NCBI GenBank assembly: GCA_034336665.1
Contig: CM067592.1
Span: forward strand, 44,793,761 to 44,857,760
Direction: 5' to 3'
Length of the DNA stretch: 64,000 bases
From: Luscinia megarhynchos
Taxonomy: Eukaryota > Chordata > Aves > Passeriformes > Turdidae
The notes beneath the pieces were generated by a model. The model was not told where the DNA came from, searched no databases, and saw only the letters and a program-made list of their open reading frames with translations. Positions 24,168-35,211 of the stretch are shown here, piece by piece; position 1 is the stretch's first letter; each line of letters begins with the position of its first letter. The translations under genes were made by a program, and so were the position numbers.

Positions 24168-24615
24168 TGCCATGGTTCTAAGCCCAGATGGAAATGAAAC
24201 ACAATGCAGCCACCCACTCAATCCTATATCTCTTCCCACGTCCCCAGTGGAATGGGCAGAGAAACCAAAATACAATTTGTATCTTGAGATTAGAACAGTT
24301 TAATTATTTAAAATCAATTAAGAGATGGTAATAATGGGAAATTATAATAATAATGATAAGAAAATGGAAAAAACAAGTGGCGCAGAATGCAATTGCTCAC
24401 CACCTGCTATGCTCCCACCCAGCTCCTTCTGCATATTCCCTCACTGGCAGAGCATCAGACAAGGGAAAAAAAAAGCACTTGACTTAGAATAAACAATACT
24501 AAGTTGAAACCCAAACCATCAGTTTATTACCAACACCATCCTCATTTCAAATCAAAACACAGCACTGTAACAACTACTGAGAAAAGGTGACTCCACCCCA
24601 GCTCTAACCAGGACA
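24168..24615 (-). mobile_element. Solo LTR, same neoavian ERVL family, inverted, internally deleted
   Basis: The minus strand begins TGTCCTGGTTAGAGCTGGGG and continues through TGTTACAGTGCTGTGTTTTG, then GATGGTGTTGGTAATAAAC and GATGGTTTGGG. The U5 side carries GTGAGCAATTGCATTCTGCG, TTAAACTGTTCTAATCTC and ends CCATGGCA. These follow the same family as 17825-18488. The copy is about 448 bp. The middle stretch (24410-24470), where the family normally has the ATATTCC and TATA region, is shortened. Flanks (CAGAC left, CTGGC right) do not match cleanly, so the target duplication has decayed or the ends are off. Confidence 0.85.
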
Positions 24616-27600
24616 CTGGCCTATGTAACGTGGCTTGAACTTGGACTCAGCTTTCATGGAACACCCTTGCAAGTCAGAAGCAGGCTTTCCAGAAGAGGAG
24701 AAGATGTGGTAAGCTGTTCACAGCTTGTCTGAGACTGGCTCCCAGCAGTTGCTACACCTCCGTGTTTGCCCCATAATGATGTTACCACAGAATGCCATCC
24801 CACTAGAAAAACGGGGCCCACCACATTGTTTCTGCTGGCACTTGTCAGAGCATCCTTTCCCACAAGTGGAAAGGGTCCATGTCCCCAGAACTGGCTTTGA
24901 GAGATCTCTGGAAATTATGGTTTTAACTCTTCATAAACCCGCATAATGTATCAGTGTAGTGCATCATTGTAGCACAGAAGTGTTACACATGGTAAAACTT
25001 CATTGGAAGTGCTGAGTTGAAATGTTCTACAACTACTACACTTATTTCTACTAGGATAATGGTGAACATTCTACTCATTTAACAGGTTGTTTAAAGCTCC
25101 ATTTAAAAATTCTTGTCTCTTGTCAGTCTGAAATTCTGATGTGCATGGCCACCAGGTAAAATAGTTTTAAAAGCCCTGAGTGGTTCAGAGCTTGTTTTAC
25201 CTTTTGAACTGATGTTCAGGCATGTTTGTCCAACAGTATGGCAATATAAAGATATACTTAACACCACTGTTATGCATGAAAAAATGTTTCATATTATCAA
25301 GTCTGCCTGCCACTACACATTCACCTCTGCCACAATAGCCTGGTCCTCTAAAGAGGTTTCTTTCCACCTTGAATAATTTTTAAATCCTGGTTTGCAAGCA
25401 GGTTGCCACTTGCCCTCTGTTCAGAATAACAACTTACATGTCCCAAGTTTCCCATCTTCTCAGGAACACAATGAATGTATTTCAATGGAAGCAGTGATGC
25501 AGGTGTGTCTACCTGCACCTTACTGCTACTACAACCATGTTAGAAATGCAATGTTTGACAACCATTTGAGCTCATGTACAGACAAACTTTATTAATGGCA
25601 TGTAAGGGGAGTTCATTGTTAGCTTTCTCCAGTCCTTTCCCCCAAAATGTCTTTGTCTCATCTATGTTCTCTCCCTTTCTGTGACTGTCAGGCTACAGAG
25701 ACATTAATATCAGCAATCACAACACATTTCTTACTTCTGTCTCCTCAGTCAGTCATTGGAGCTTTTTGAAACTTTCTATAGGCTCACCAACTTAAGGAAA
25801 AGGAAACAAATTTTGGACAAGCCTGCATAGTGGTCTTACAGGCAGCTTTAAGAATGACCTGAAACTTGGGAAAAGGGAGCTTATAAAGAACACCTGCCCT
25901 GTCTGTGTGAAACTTACTGAAAATTGCAAATTCCAGTTCCTAGGCCCATTGGCCAGTTCTCCCAGTTTGTGTGGTCTGTGTCAGACTTTAAGTGGGTTGT
26001 TTTTGGCATGTCCCGCCCTCCCTCTCCACCCCCCTTTCGCCTTCCTCTGACGCTGGCATTTCTTTTGTTTTCCATTTTCATGCACAGTGTGGTCGGTATG
26101 AAACCCACCCAAAGTCTGCCCAAGCCATACTGTACAATCCCACCTGGACTGTGGCCAGTGCTGGCCTCTTGGTTCAGCTCATAGGATTTATTTCTTCTAT
26201 GCCATTCTGGGGCTGCCCAGGGAACCTGAGAGGCCTTTGAGGATGGGTTCATAGGCCAAGTCATGCTATACTTAATTTGTATCTCTCACTTCCATAATGC
26301 TCACTCTCCTCCAGCCCTCCCCCTGAACTTTGAAGACTTGTCCAGCTGCCTTATAAAGTAGGTTGAGAGCTTAACTCTTCTACTTTTTGCCTTTTATCCA
26401 CACTCAGACTTCAGTTATTAGTATCCTTAATTCTGATTAAAGAGTATTTTTAATTGGATATAACTTTTCCACATTCTTGTGAATGCATGCATGTATATTT
26501 ATGTCTTTATGTATCTATATATGGATATATTTCTGCTATATGCAGGAATGGTGAGTCAAGACACAGGCAATCACAGTCCAGTATGAAAACATCTGGGGCA
26601 CAACAGTTACATAGGTGGGTGCTATTTGCCATGAATTGTGGCTGAAAGAGGTGGATCCTTTGTTTATTTGTATAGGTTTTCTTGCTACGAAATTCATATA
26701 GAATAGATAGGAATAGAGGGACATCTCATGCTGCCAACCAGTGACAGGGCAGCCTGCAAGCACTTGAGTTATTATGTGTTTCCAAATTGTGACACTCAGG
26801 ACAAAAAAAGGTGGAGTACACAAATTTTGTGATTGGAAGAGGGGAGGGACCTTTGGGGTATGTGATTGCCTGCGGGTAAGAATTGTAATTGTAGTACTTC
26901 TGTGTGCCCTACCTTGTCACTCAAACTGTTAACCCCTTGATTCTGCCGCTTTTCAAGCTGCCTTTTGGGAAACTGACGTATTTCCATAATTTCTACCAGC
27001 AGAATTCCAAAGGAGTGTGAGAGAGAAGTCGGCATTCTTTTCTGGGACACAGTTCATCTGACCTACTTTGGTACTTTAGGCTGATCATAAAGTGAGTCTA
27101 ATTCACACAGAGTCACCTACTTGCTAGATGTTTAAAGTTATGTAAAATGAAACATCCTAGTCCTGGGAAGCTACCCAGAAAGGAGAGATTATTAACACCT
27201 CTACTGCAGGAAAAACTACGAATGAACTGTAGCACTCTGTCAGACAATCAATGATACCTTCAAGATACAAAAGAAAAAAAAAAGTAGTGTAGCAAGCTGG
27301 TATGATTTCAAGAACGGTTTTAGGTTGCCAGCGTTTGTACCTCAGAGAAAGTGTCTAGGACATTTCTGGCTATGAAGGTCTATATAACCAACCCCAAGAC
27401 ACCTTGGTTCTTGTGTAGATTTACTGCACGTGAAAAGAAAAAGAAAAAAAAAGCAGCTACATTTAATCAGGGGTCTTCAGGTTGTCTGCTGCACCTCCTG
27501 TCACACAAAGTCATTTATGGAGCACTCAGGCCAAACTAACTGTGATTAGACTATAAGATAGGCTCCAGTGAAGCCTCTTGGGATGCCTTCATCACCCTTG

Positions 27601-28065
27601 TTTGGCATGAATAAGGAACAACAATTACTTTTCTTGTTTTATCTCTCACCGTCATTACCTTTCACCTAGAGCTTAAGGCAGAAACTGAAGCATGCAACTA
27701 AGGGATTTCAAAGGATTCTTAAGAGTGAAATGGGGAAGACCGTTAATAATTTTTTTAACATTTCCCAGCCTTATCACATGTGATGTGTTCTAAGGAATTT
27801 AATTGGCATGCTCTTCATCTTTTAACTAATGCTTGTTATTTTTTAAAATTGTGCAGCTGATGAATGCCTGCCAGGAGACAAATTTTTTCTGCACAGTGGT
27901 AAGGAATATTATTCTTTTGTTGAAATCTAAGCCTTTAATGTCTGCCAGCAGACTGTGAACCAGCTATCAGTAAGGCATAGAGCAGTCTCTCCCTTTGGAT
28001 CTAGATTGTGATTGGAGGAGGAAATACAGGCTCTATAAAGGACAGGATGTTTCCAAATTACAGTC
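24616..28065. other. Unique non-coding stretch
   Basis: About 3.4 kb with no repeat family or exon that I recognise. Open frames up to 116 codons are unsupported. Confidence 0.5.
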
Positions 28066-28212
28066 GTGGTGGTGGTGGTGTGGTGTGTGCTTTTTGTCTG
28101 GTTTGTATGTTTAGAGTTTTGAGGACAGTGGGCTGCGGTTTTGAGGTGTTTTGGGGTTTGGGGGTTTGTTTGTTTATTTTGATTGGTTGGCTTGGTTTTG
28201 TTTTTTTCTGCA
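28066..28212. repeat. (GGT)n and G/T-rich low-complexity tract
   Basis: Begins with a GGT repeat (28067-28083) and continues as a G- and T-rich strand with several GGGG and GGTTTG runs to 28212. The purine/pyrimidine bias is strand-specific. Confidence 0.8.
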
Positions 28213-30582
28213 GGTTATTGCAGAAACATGTTTATGAAATTAATGTATGTAGGGAAGTGCACTTTCAATCTCATGGTTGTATTAAATATTTTTGACAGAA
28301 TGTGGTCTCTTGCTGCTTCCTGCGTAAACAGACCAAAGATCATTAGACAGCAATAAGTTATACGAAGCAGTAACAGAATTATAATGCACAGTGGCATCTT
28401 CGGAAATAAGAAACTATAAATTAATTTAAGTTCTGTCTTATACAGAGGGTATGAATTAGAGTTCAAGATAAGTATGGAAGTAAGATTTTTCAGTTAAGCC
28501 CACAGGATCATAAATCATAGAGGCTCAAGCTATCCTCATATAAAGTGATTCTGACTCAGAGGTAAGAAATGAGGACTAAGCAGAATGAGAGAAAGGTCTT
28601 AGAAGAAGAGATTTCACAGCATTCATATGGCTCTGTTGGGGAGGAAGATTGTCCCTTTACTGTATGTATAGCATGTTTGACGATTTCCTGATGACCCTCA
28701 TGGTGTGCCACTGTGTGGTATTTTAATGACAGTCTGCTTCTGGTGGAATAGATCATGGTCCTTCACTAAGGGAGGCACATTGTGTAGCGCACAGGGCTGC
28801 CTACCACCCCAGTGTAGCAAACTTGAGTGATGTATTCCTCTGTGCATGATATTTTGCTCTATTTCTGCAGTGGAGCTTTTTTCCATGTAAAAAAGAAAAA
28901 TCTCTCTCATTCCAGGGGCAGTCAGACTTCTAGCACGCAATGTATGTTCAGGTCACCTCAGATTCTGGTACTTTTTGGAGAAGTATCACTTACACAGAAA
29001 CAGTTGCTTTCAGAACTCAAAAGCTGTGATGTATGCCAGAGTCCTGTTGATCTGCTGGAGTCCCTTCCTTGGAACAGGTCAGTCTTCACATATACACACA
29101 GAATTTTGGAAGCCCAACACCTCGGTTCTTACAATACTTCAAACAGAAAGGGGATGAACCTTTTTCAGTTTTTCCCTAACAATTAGATTTATCTTTCCCC
29201 CTAATGTATGTTCCTTGGCCTGTTCTTTGTGTGTGTGTGTGTTTTGGTTTGTTTCACTTTGTAAAAAAGAAAAACAGCTTTCAAGATCAGTAATAATAAT
29301 TTATTAAAACTCTACTGGGTCCAGAATCTGTAAATCTCCGCAGTTTGGTACTGAGCCTTCCCTGTTCTTTCCTGCCATGAGACCTGTGAGCTCTGAAAAC
29401 CCTAGTACCTTGTGGTTTTTTGCTGCTGGAACACCTGTGGACAGTAACTGTTTTCTATCTTCCTCTCCTATATGCAGGTTTGTCAAATGGCTCATGTGAC
29501 TCATGTCTTCCTTGACTACAGCCAAAACTTTCATGGTGGTTTTCTCCCACTAGAGGTGTTCAGATCTCACCGCTATGTGGATTTTAGTAAGTGGTAGCTC
29601 TTTGTGTAGAGAGTTGCATCAGGGGAGATGTACTGCAAAATAACATCCATAGCACTGTCTCATGCTCACTCCCATTTTACTTCCCACTACTATGTTCCCT
29701 GCACATATCTGGCTGCAGGTGTGCTCTGTACACCCTACAGACAGCAGTGTAGTGCTGAGGAGTCAGAGCAAGCTGTCCTCTTCCCTCTCAGCATCCTCAC
29801 CAGATGGGAATTGCACACTTGTGCTCACATCAGAGAAAGAAAAGCACTTTGCCCTTAACCTGAAATGAAATTCTGAGCATCATGAGGTAGGAATTCTTGA
29901 AGAAGATTCTGTCCAGCTGGGCTGAGTGAGACCAGTGAATCCCAAACAGGATACCCCATTTTCTGCACGGGAAGCGTTAGTTATTGTTGCTGTCCCATAA
30001 CTGAGTAATAGCCCTGTAAAACTGGAGAAGACCTCACTGTGAGACAGTAAGGCTGTCTCTTCTCCCTTTCTCCTCTAATTTAAAATCTTCATAAGACCCT
30101 CTAAGCTCTGCCATTTGGTGAGCTTTTTTCCCCCAATAAATAATTCCATTCCAACATGGGTGATCATCTCAATTAGAAGATTTGCTAAGAGGTTGGTAAG
30201 CAGAGGTTGTTCTAAATATTCACCAGCTGTGCCTCAGAAACAAAAGCACAGGATTCAGAAAGCACATGACACTGCTTCCATGTGACTGTTATCACAGTAG
30301 GCACAATGCAAATGAACCCTGCAATCTGGTGGGACTGCAGCTCTGCCATTACACCCTTCTTTGACCTAAGAGGGAAAGCAAAGCCAGAGCAGAAAGATGA
30401 GATGTGAAGGGTTGATCAGTGAGACTGGGACAGAGAATGAATTCCAAAACCTGCAACTTGTGTCTCCTCCCGTGATGAATTGAGACATGATAAAATGTGC
30501 AAGGAAAAGAGTGCCTACATCTGAAATGTCTGAGACAGGAACCTACTAACGATTGTATTGGGCCCTCAGGGCCTGACATCCA
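28213..30582. other. Unique non-coding stretch
   Basis: No gene found. A short (GT)n run is at 29229-29242. Confidence 0.5.
29229..29242. repeat. (GT)7 microsatellite
   Basis: Seven GT dinucleotides. Confidence 0.9.
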
Positions 30583-30587
30583 CATAC
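30583..30587. repeat. Left target-site duplication (CATAC)
   Basis: CATAC is repeated exactly at 31954-31958 outside the LTR ends. Confidence 0.85.
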
Positions 30588-31953
30588 TGTCACGGTTTGA
30601 TTTGGGTTTGCCAATTTTAATATAGATTAATTTCTTTCAGAGATAGGATTTAGGCGCAAAAACAAGGCAGGCTTAAAACTTAAAAGGGTATAAGAAGAAA
30701 TTTAATAATAACGCAGAAAAAAAAAAAGAAATTCAGAATAAGATTTCCAGATCATTCCCTCCTCCCCCCTCCCTCACCTTCCACATTTCTCAACAACAAC
30801 ATACAGAGAACACTTCAATCAGTTATCCACCTAAATAATCATTTCAGTTCATTCTAGAAAGAAAAGTTTCTTTTTTTGGTTTAGGCTTAGGAGGTGTCTT
30901 CACTTTCACAATTTGTTTCTGCCCGGGGAAAAAATTGCAGATCATGAAATTCCTCCCATCTTCACAGTCCTTCCAGAGCTGTGTTATGGGTTATGCCACA
31001 CACATGGGGGTATTATTTTTAAGGGCAAGCTGTTTAAAGACAAAATTTTCTTCATTTCTTTTTCTCATTAAATGTCTTTTCCCATATTTCCAGTCTCTAA
31101 AACAGAGAGCCCCATTCCATCGGGGCAAAAGATTTTTTTCCTCAAGCACTTTAACCACCCCCCCCCCCAGTAGGTTTTCACAGTTTAAAGGAATTTTAGT
31201 GTAGTCCAGTCCCCTCATAGCCCAGAAAGAAAGTTTTTCAGCTGCTCATCAGTGGCATCTCTTCAATCTCTTTCCATCCGAAAACTCAGCTTTCATTTCA
31301 CCGACTTCAGTACACTCCTTGCTCTGTTCTTCTCATTCAAAGGAGTACTGAAAGTCTGCAAGTCTTCTCTGAGCATTGGAAGAATTTAAAATCTCACGCA
31401 GACGATGCAGAGGCTGCGGCCGGCCATGCTAGAGCGGCGCCAGGATCTCAGGACACTCGGGCTGCACGGACCGAGTGGAGGAGACTGGAGGGAATTGCGA
31501 AGCCCAGCCGCACTTCCCCATGCTGCTCTTCCTCCTGGCTGCTCTCAAAACGGCAGCAGAAGCCACACTGGGGGGGGCTGGAACCCCAGCAAAGGCTCCC
31601 CCACCCCTCGGCTACTTGAGCCCCCCAAACAGAGCGAGGGGGCCTCGGGGCTCCCCCACCCCTGCCCCGGCCAGGCCCATCAGGAGGGGCCGGGCCAGCC
31701 GGGCCGGGGCCCCGCCAGCTGTTACCTGCCTGGCGGCCAGAAGACAAAAGAGAGCGGATTAACTTTACCGATGTGATTCATGAAAGCAAAATAACTTTTT
31801 AATTGGTTACCCGGGCTGCCAACTGCCAAGTCGGCCCTCCGATTGGTCCCCGAGCCCACAGAGGAAGCTCTGCAAGGGACACAGCCTTTCCGTGCTCGTG
31901 CTCCTCCTCGCAGACCCTTCTCAGGCCACTTCCCTCTATGCAAAACCAGCACA
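30588..31953 (-). mobile_element. Complete solo LTR with GC-rich U3, avian ERVL-type, inverted
   Basis: Plus-strand ends are TGTCACGGTTTGATTTGGG and AAAACCAGCACA, so the minus strand begins TGTGCTGGTTTTGCATAGAG. A perfect 5-bp duplication CATAC flanks it. Length is 1366 bp, with no gag, pol or env. On the minus strand two CCAAT boxes lie at 31846-31842 and 31806-31802, upstream of a strongly GC- and CpG-rich block (31390-31760) that contrasts with the AT-rich window. A run of 13-14 C lies at 31156-31169. Open frames of about 95-123 codons inside the GC-rich block on both strands are compositional. Confidence 0.9.
31390..31760. promoter_or_regulatory. GC/CpG-rich block inside the LTR
   Basis: GC-rich with frequent CG dinucleotides (for example GGCCGGCC, GAGCGGCGCC, CCGGGCCGGGG). 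It lies downstream of two CCAAT boxes on the minus strand. This would be the transcribed R/U5-proximal part or promoter of the LTR. Promoter activity is inferred only. Confidence 0.45.
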
Positions 31954-31958
31954 CATAC
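31954..31958. repeat. Right target-site duplication (CATAC)
   Basis: Exact copy of 30583-30587 after the CA terminus of the LTR. Confidence 0.85.
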
Positions 31959-34847
31959 AATTCCAGGTCATCCTGTGGCTGTAAAGTAGATTTTACTTGG
32001 ACCTCAGTTGTGGAACTAGTGCCTGATGAAGCATGGCATGATGTTTGATATCTTTTTGTCCTCCCATGTGCCCATCATTCCACAGAGAGCTTTCCTTCCT
32101 CATTCCAGAAGCAACCAACAGAGGCTACCCATGGATCTTCGCCAGCCTCCCAGCTCTTTCCACAGGCTACAGTTCTGCTCACTTTTCAGCTATTTGGTGG
32201 CTCTCTTTTTCTGTAGTTGCAATGATCAAATTCCTCCTTGCAAGACATTTGTACTGGCAAGTTCCACAATCCTGCAGCCTCCATCCATGGGATATCATCC
32301 AGACTGTGTTCCATCCACAGTTATCTTCTTTTAGATGTAGGCTTTCTTTGTTCCAGACTCTCCCTGCCCATGCAATACTAGATACGATGACAGAAGTTTT
32401 TTCTATAGCAGCCCATTTACAGAGTTCAATGCTTCCTCCAGCTTTCTCTGGATGATGGCCCTCCAGCACAGTTTACACCCCAACAAAACAGCTGTTTTAG
32501 GTTTCACTTGGTCTGTACCTTCCTGGATTCAGAAGCTTGCAGATTATATACATGTTCTTAGGTTTCAGTTTGTCCAGTTGTGCTAGACTAAGCGAATGTT
32601 GTCATTAATTTTTGTGAGGCATATCTCAAGCATAATACCCTTCCCATATTACCCTTATATCTATGGGAGTAGTATGTATGTCATTGTGAGCAGATTAATC
32701 AGGGTGTGCTGCCTGCGTTGTTCTTTTCCTATTTGGCAGAGTACTGGCAGGGTCTAAAGTTTAGTCTGAAAGAGGACATTATCTGACTCTCAAGGAAAAG
32801 ACGATATGAAGCAGTCAGGGTGGAAAAGACGGTGATAACAGTTTCTGGCAGACAGAGCAATTCTACTCAAGAATTCTTCACAGGTGGCATATGCACAGAC
32901 ACAAGCAACGTGTGGTTCCCTGGAGAAAATTCAGTTGTAAGTGAGAAATTTAAACTGTGGATTTGGGTGCATGCCACAATGGGAAGAAAGAACTAGTGAG
33001 ACTCTGAGGTCTGGTTATGCAGAGGTCATCCTGTCTCTGGAATGCCTTCAACTTAGAGGAACTGGTAAAGAGCTGTAGGATACAATTTCCTCCCTCTAAC
33101 TAGACAGAGACTACTTCAATAACAAAAACTGTACACAACTGTATTTCTCAGGAAAGATGAACAACTTTTTAAAAATCTTTGTATGCTTTGCTTATTTCCT
33201 GAGACAGCTTCAATTTCCTTCAGAAGTGTATAGCTGAATTTCTGTGGCAGTCAATCCCTAGAAGAGCCATGACCCAACAGATCTGTGATGTCTTGACTGA
33301 GAAAAGTGACCCTTAGACTAAAAAAAAAAAACAACCCCGTAGGTAAGAATAGGCTCTGATGAACCCTTGTAAATGACAGAAACAGTGCTATGCTGTTCAA
33401 CAAAACAGACACAGTATGTAGCAAACGGATTCACTATGCTTATGGTAATAAAGGTCAGCCAGAGAGAGATGTGGATCAACCTGTGCTGACCTCTACTGTT
33501 TTTATTTCCCATCCTACTTCTTAATTAATTTCAGGTGCTTCATATTTTTCTACTTTGCTGTATCAACTAGGTCCTCATTAGGCCTGTTCTGTGTGATTTT
33601 TCTGCTGGTAAAGGAATGATATTAATGAGAGAAACTGCCATTTAATTTCAGTCTCTCATTATTTCACAAGCCATTCATGGAGATTTTTTTCTTCCATAGA
33701 TTTAGATGGATTGATTTCTCTAGAGTATTGCTGGCTTTTGAACCCTGGAATTTGTAGGAACTTTGTGCAGAGCAAGTGAAATTTGAGAACTTCTATTATT
33801 ACATAGAAACTTTGCTTAGGAATAATAGTTACTATTCATGAGATGGATCTGTTCAGACCCAATTGTTAAGATCTAGAGAAAGAGAGCTGTTTGTACAGGT
33901 TGTAAACAGAATTTCATAGCCTTAAACTTCCTTTTTATTGTTTTTTAGACATACCTATGTAAGTTTACTTTTTATTTGGCTCTTAACAGCCCTACCTACA
34001 TCTGATCTGACTGAGTACCTTTCCTTTGATTGTGTTTCCTCTTTCTTTTATGTGACTGAGAATTTAGAAAACACATGCATTTCTCTGTGCTGACTCACAC
34101 TCATTTCTTTAGCTGTCTTCCAAGGATGCAGTCAAAGATAAGGTCAAAATTACTTTTGTTGTTCTATTGAAAGCCTTAAGTGCTAGGCTGGATTGAAAGA
34201 TGTAGTCTTCAATTTTGTAAAAACCTTTTTCTTCTTTAATTTTGAGTCTGTTTCTTGCCCTGAAAAACTTTCTAAAGAACTGAGTTTTACTGTTTTGTGT
34301 GGTAATGTGCAACCTTCTCCTGAAGTCTGACAGTTGGGAACAATACCTAATGGGACTGTCTGTCAGTTATGACACCTTCCTGCTCTGCAAAGAAATAAAG
34401 AACAACCATTTATTTGAAACTGCATATGAAGAGATATGGAAATTTTTATGGTGAATTACTGTCAGTTATATTCTCTCTTAATTACTGTCATATCCTTTTG
34501 GTGAGTTGTTTTATCACTACAGGTTTTTTATGCAGGTTGGAAACTTATGCTGATTTAATTCATTCTTCTGTTTTGTGTTTCTGTCTTATGTGATTTTTAC
34601 CTTGGACTTAATTTCTCTAAGAAAATTCACTTGCATCAGAAGCAGAGGAATATTTATTATTAAAACATTCTGAAACATGCTGGCTCCCTTTCATTTTTAC
34701 TTGTAAACACATGCTAACTTTGTGGAGCAATTTTTAAGACATTGCCGTACCCATTTTTGGTTATAATTTAGTAAAATGTTTCTAAGTGTACTGAATGCTA
34801 GAGATGTTTGTTAATTGGCATTATGAATAGTTTTGGGATTTTTTTCC
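31959..34847. other. Unique non-coding stretch
   Basis: The part next to the LTR (32045-32470) is open for 136 codons (+) and 96 codons (-), but neither protein is recognised. The remainder shows no repeat or exon. Confidence 0.45.
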
Positions 34848-34868
34848 TTTTTTTTTTTTTTTTTTTTT
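34848..34868. repeat. Poly(T) run of 21
   Basis: Uninterrupted run of 21 T residues. No retrocopy was recognised beside it. Confidence 0.9.
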
Positions 34869-35090
34869 AAATAATGAAGTCATTTAGTTCTGCTTAGTTT
34901 TGTATGTGACCGTAAGTGAACCTAACTCATTACACAGTTTGCTAGTTCATGCCAATAATCCCTAAAAAGATGAGTGGCATTTCTGGATGTTGAAGAAAAT
35001 GAAATCTTAAAAAAAATAGAAAAGTGTTACTTATTGCACTAAGATTGTTCTCTTCAGAATAAATTCTTTTTCACCTAAAGCGTTTCAATT

Positions 35091-35211
35091 AGAAATGTGA
35101 GTATTCTGACCCGTAATAAAGGACTTCCCCTACTCTCACCTGTCTTATCAATTATGTCTCAATAGTCACAGTATAACTTGTGTCACTAATAGCAGTCTTA
35201 GAAAAAAATTT
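35091..35211 (+). repeat. Copy 1 of an unclassified diverged repeat
   Basis: Shares an ordered series of blocks with 38266-38398: AGAAATRTGAGTAYT, TGACCC, CTCACCTGTCTTA, CAATTATGT, TCAATA, then AACTTAG/GTCTTAG followed by AAAAAAA. The 30-base core 35135-35164 differs from 38311-38340 at two positions. I do not recognise the family. Confidence 0.8.

Noticed and set aside
31405..31776. Open frames of 123 (+), 95 (+) and 99 (-) codons
   Set aside because: They lie in the GC-rich LTR block where stops are rare by composition.
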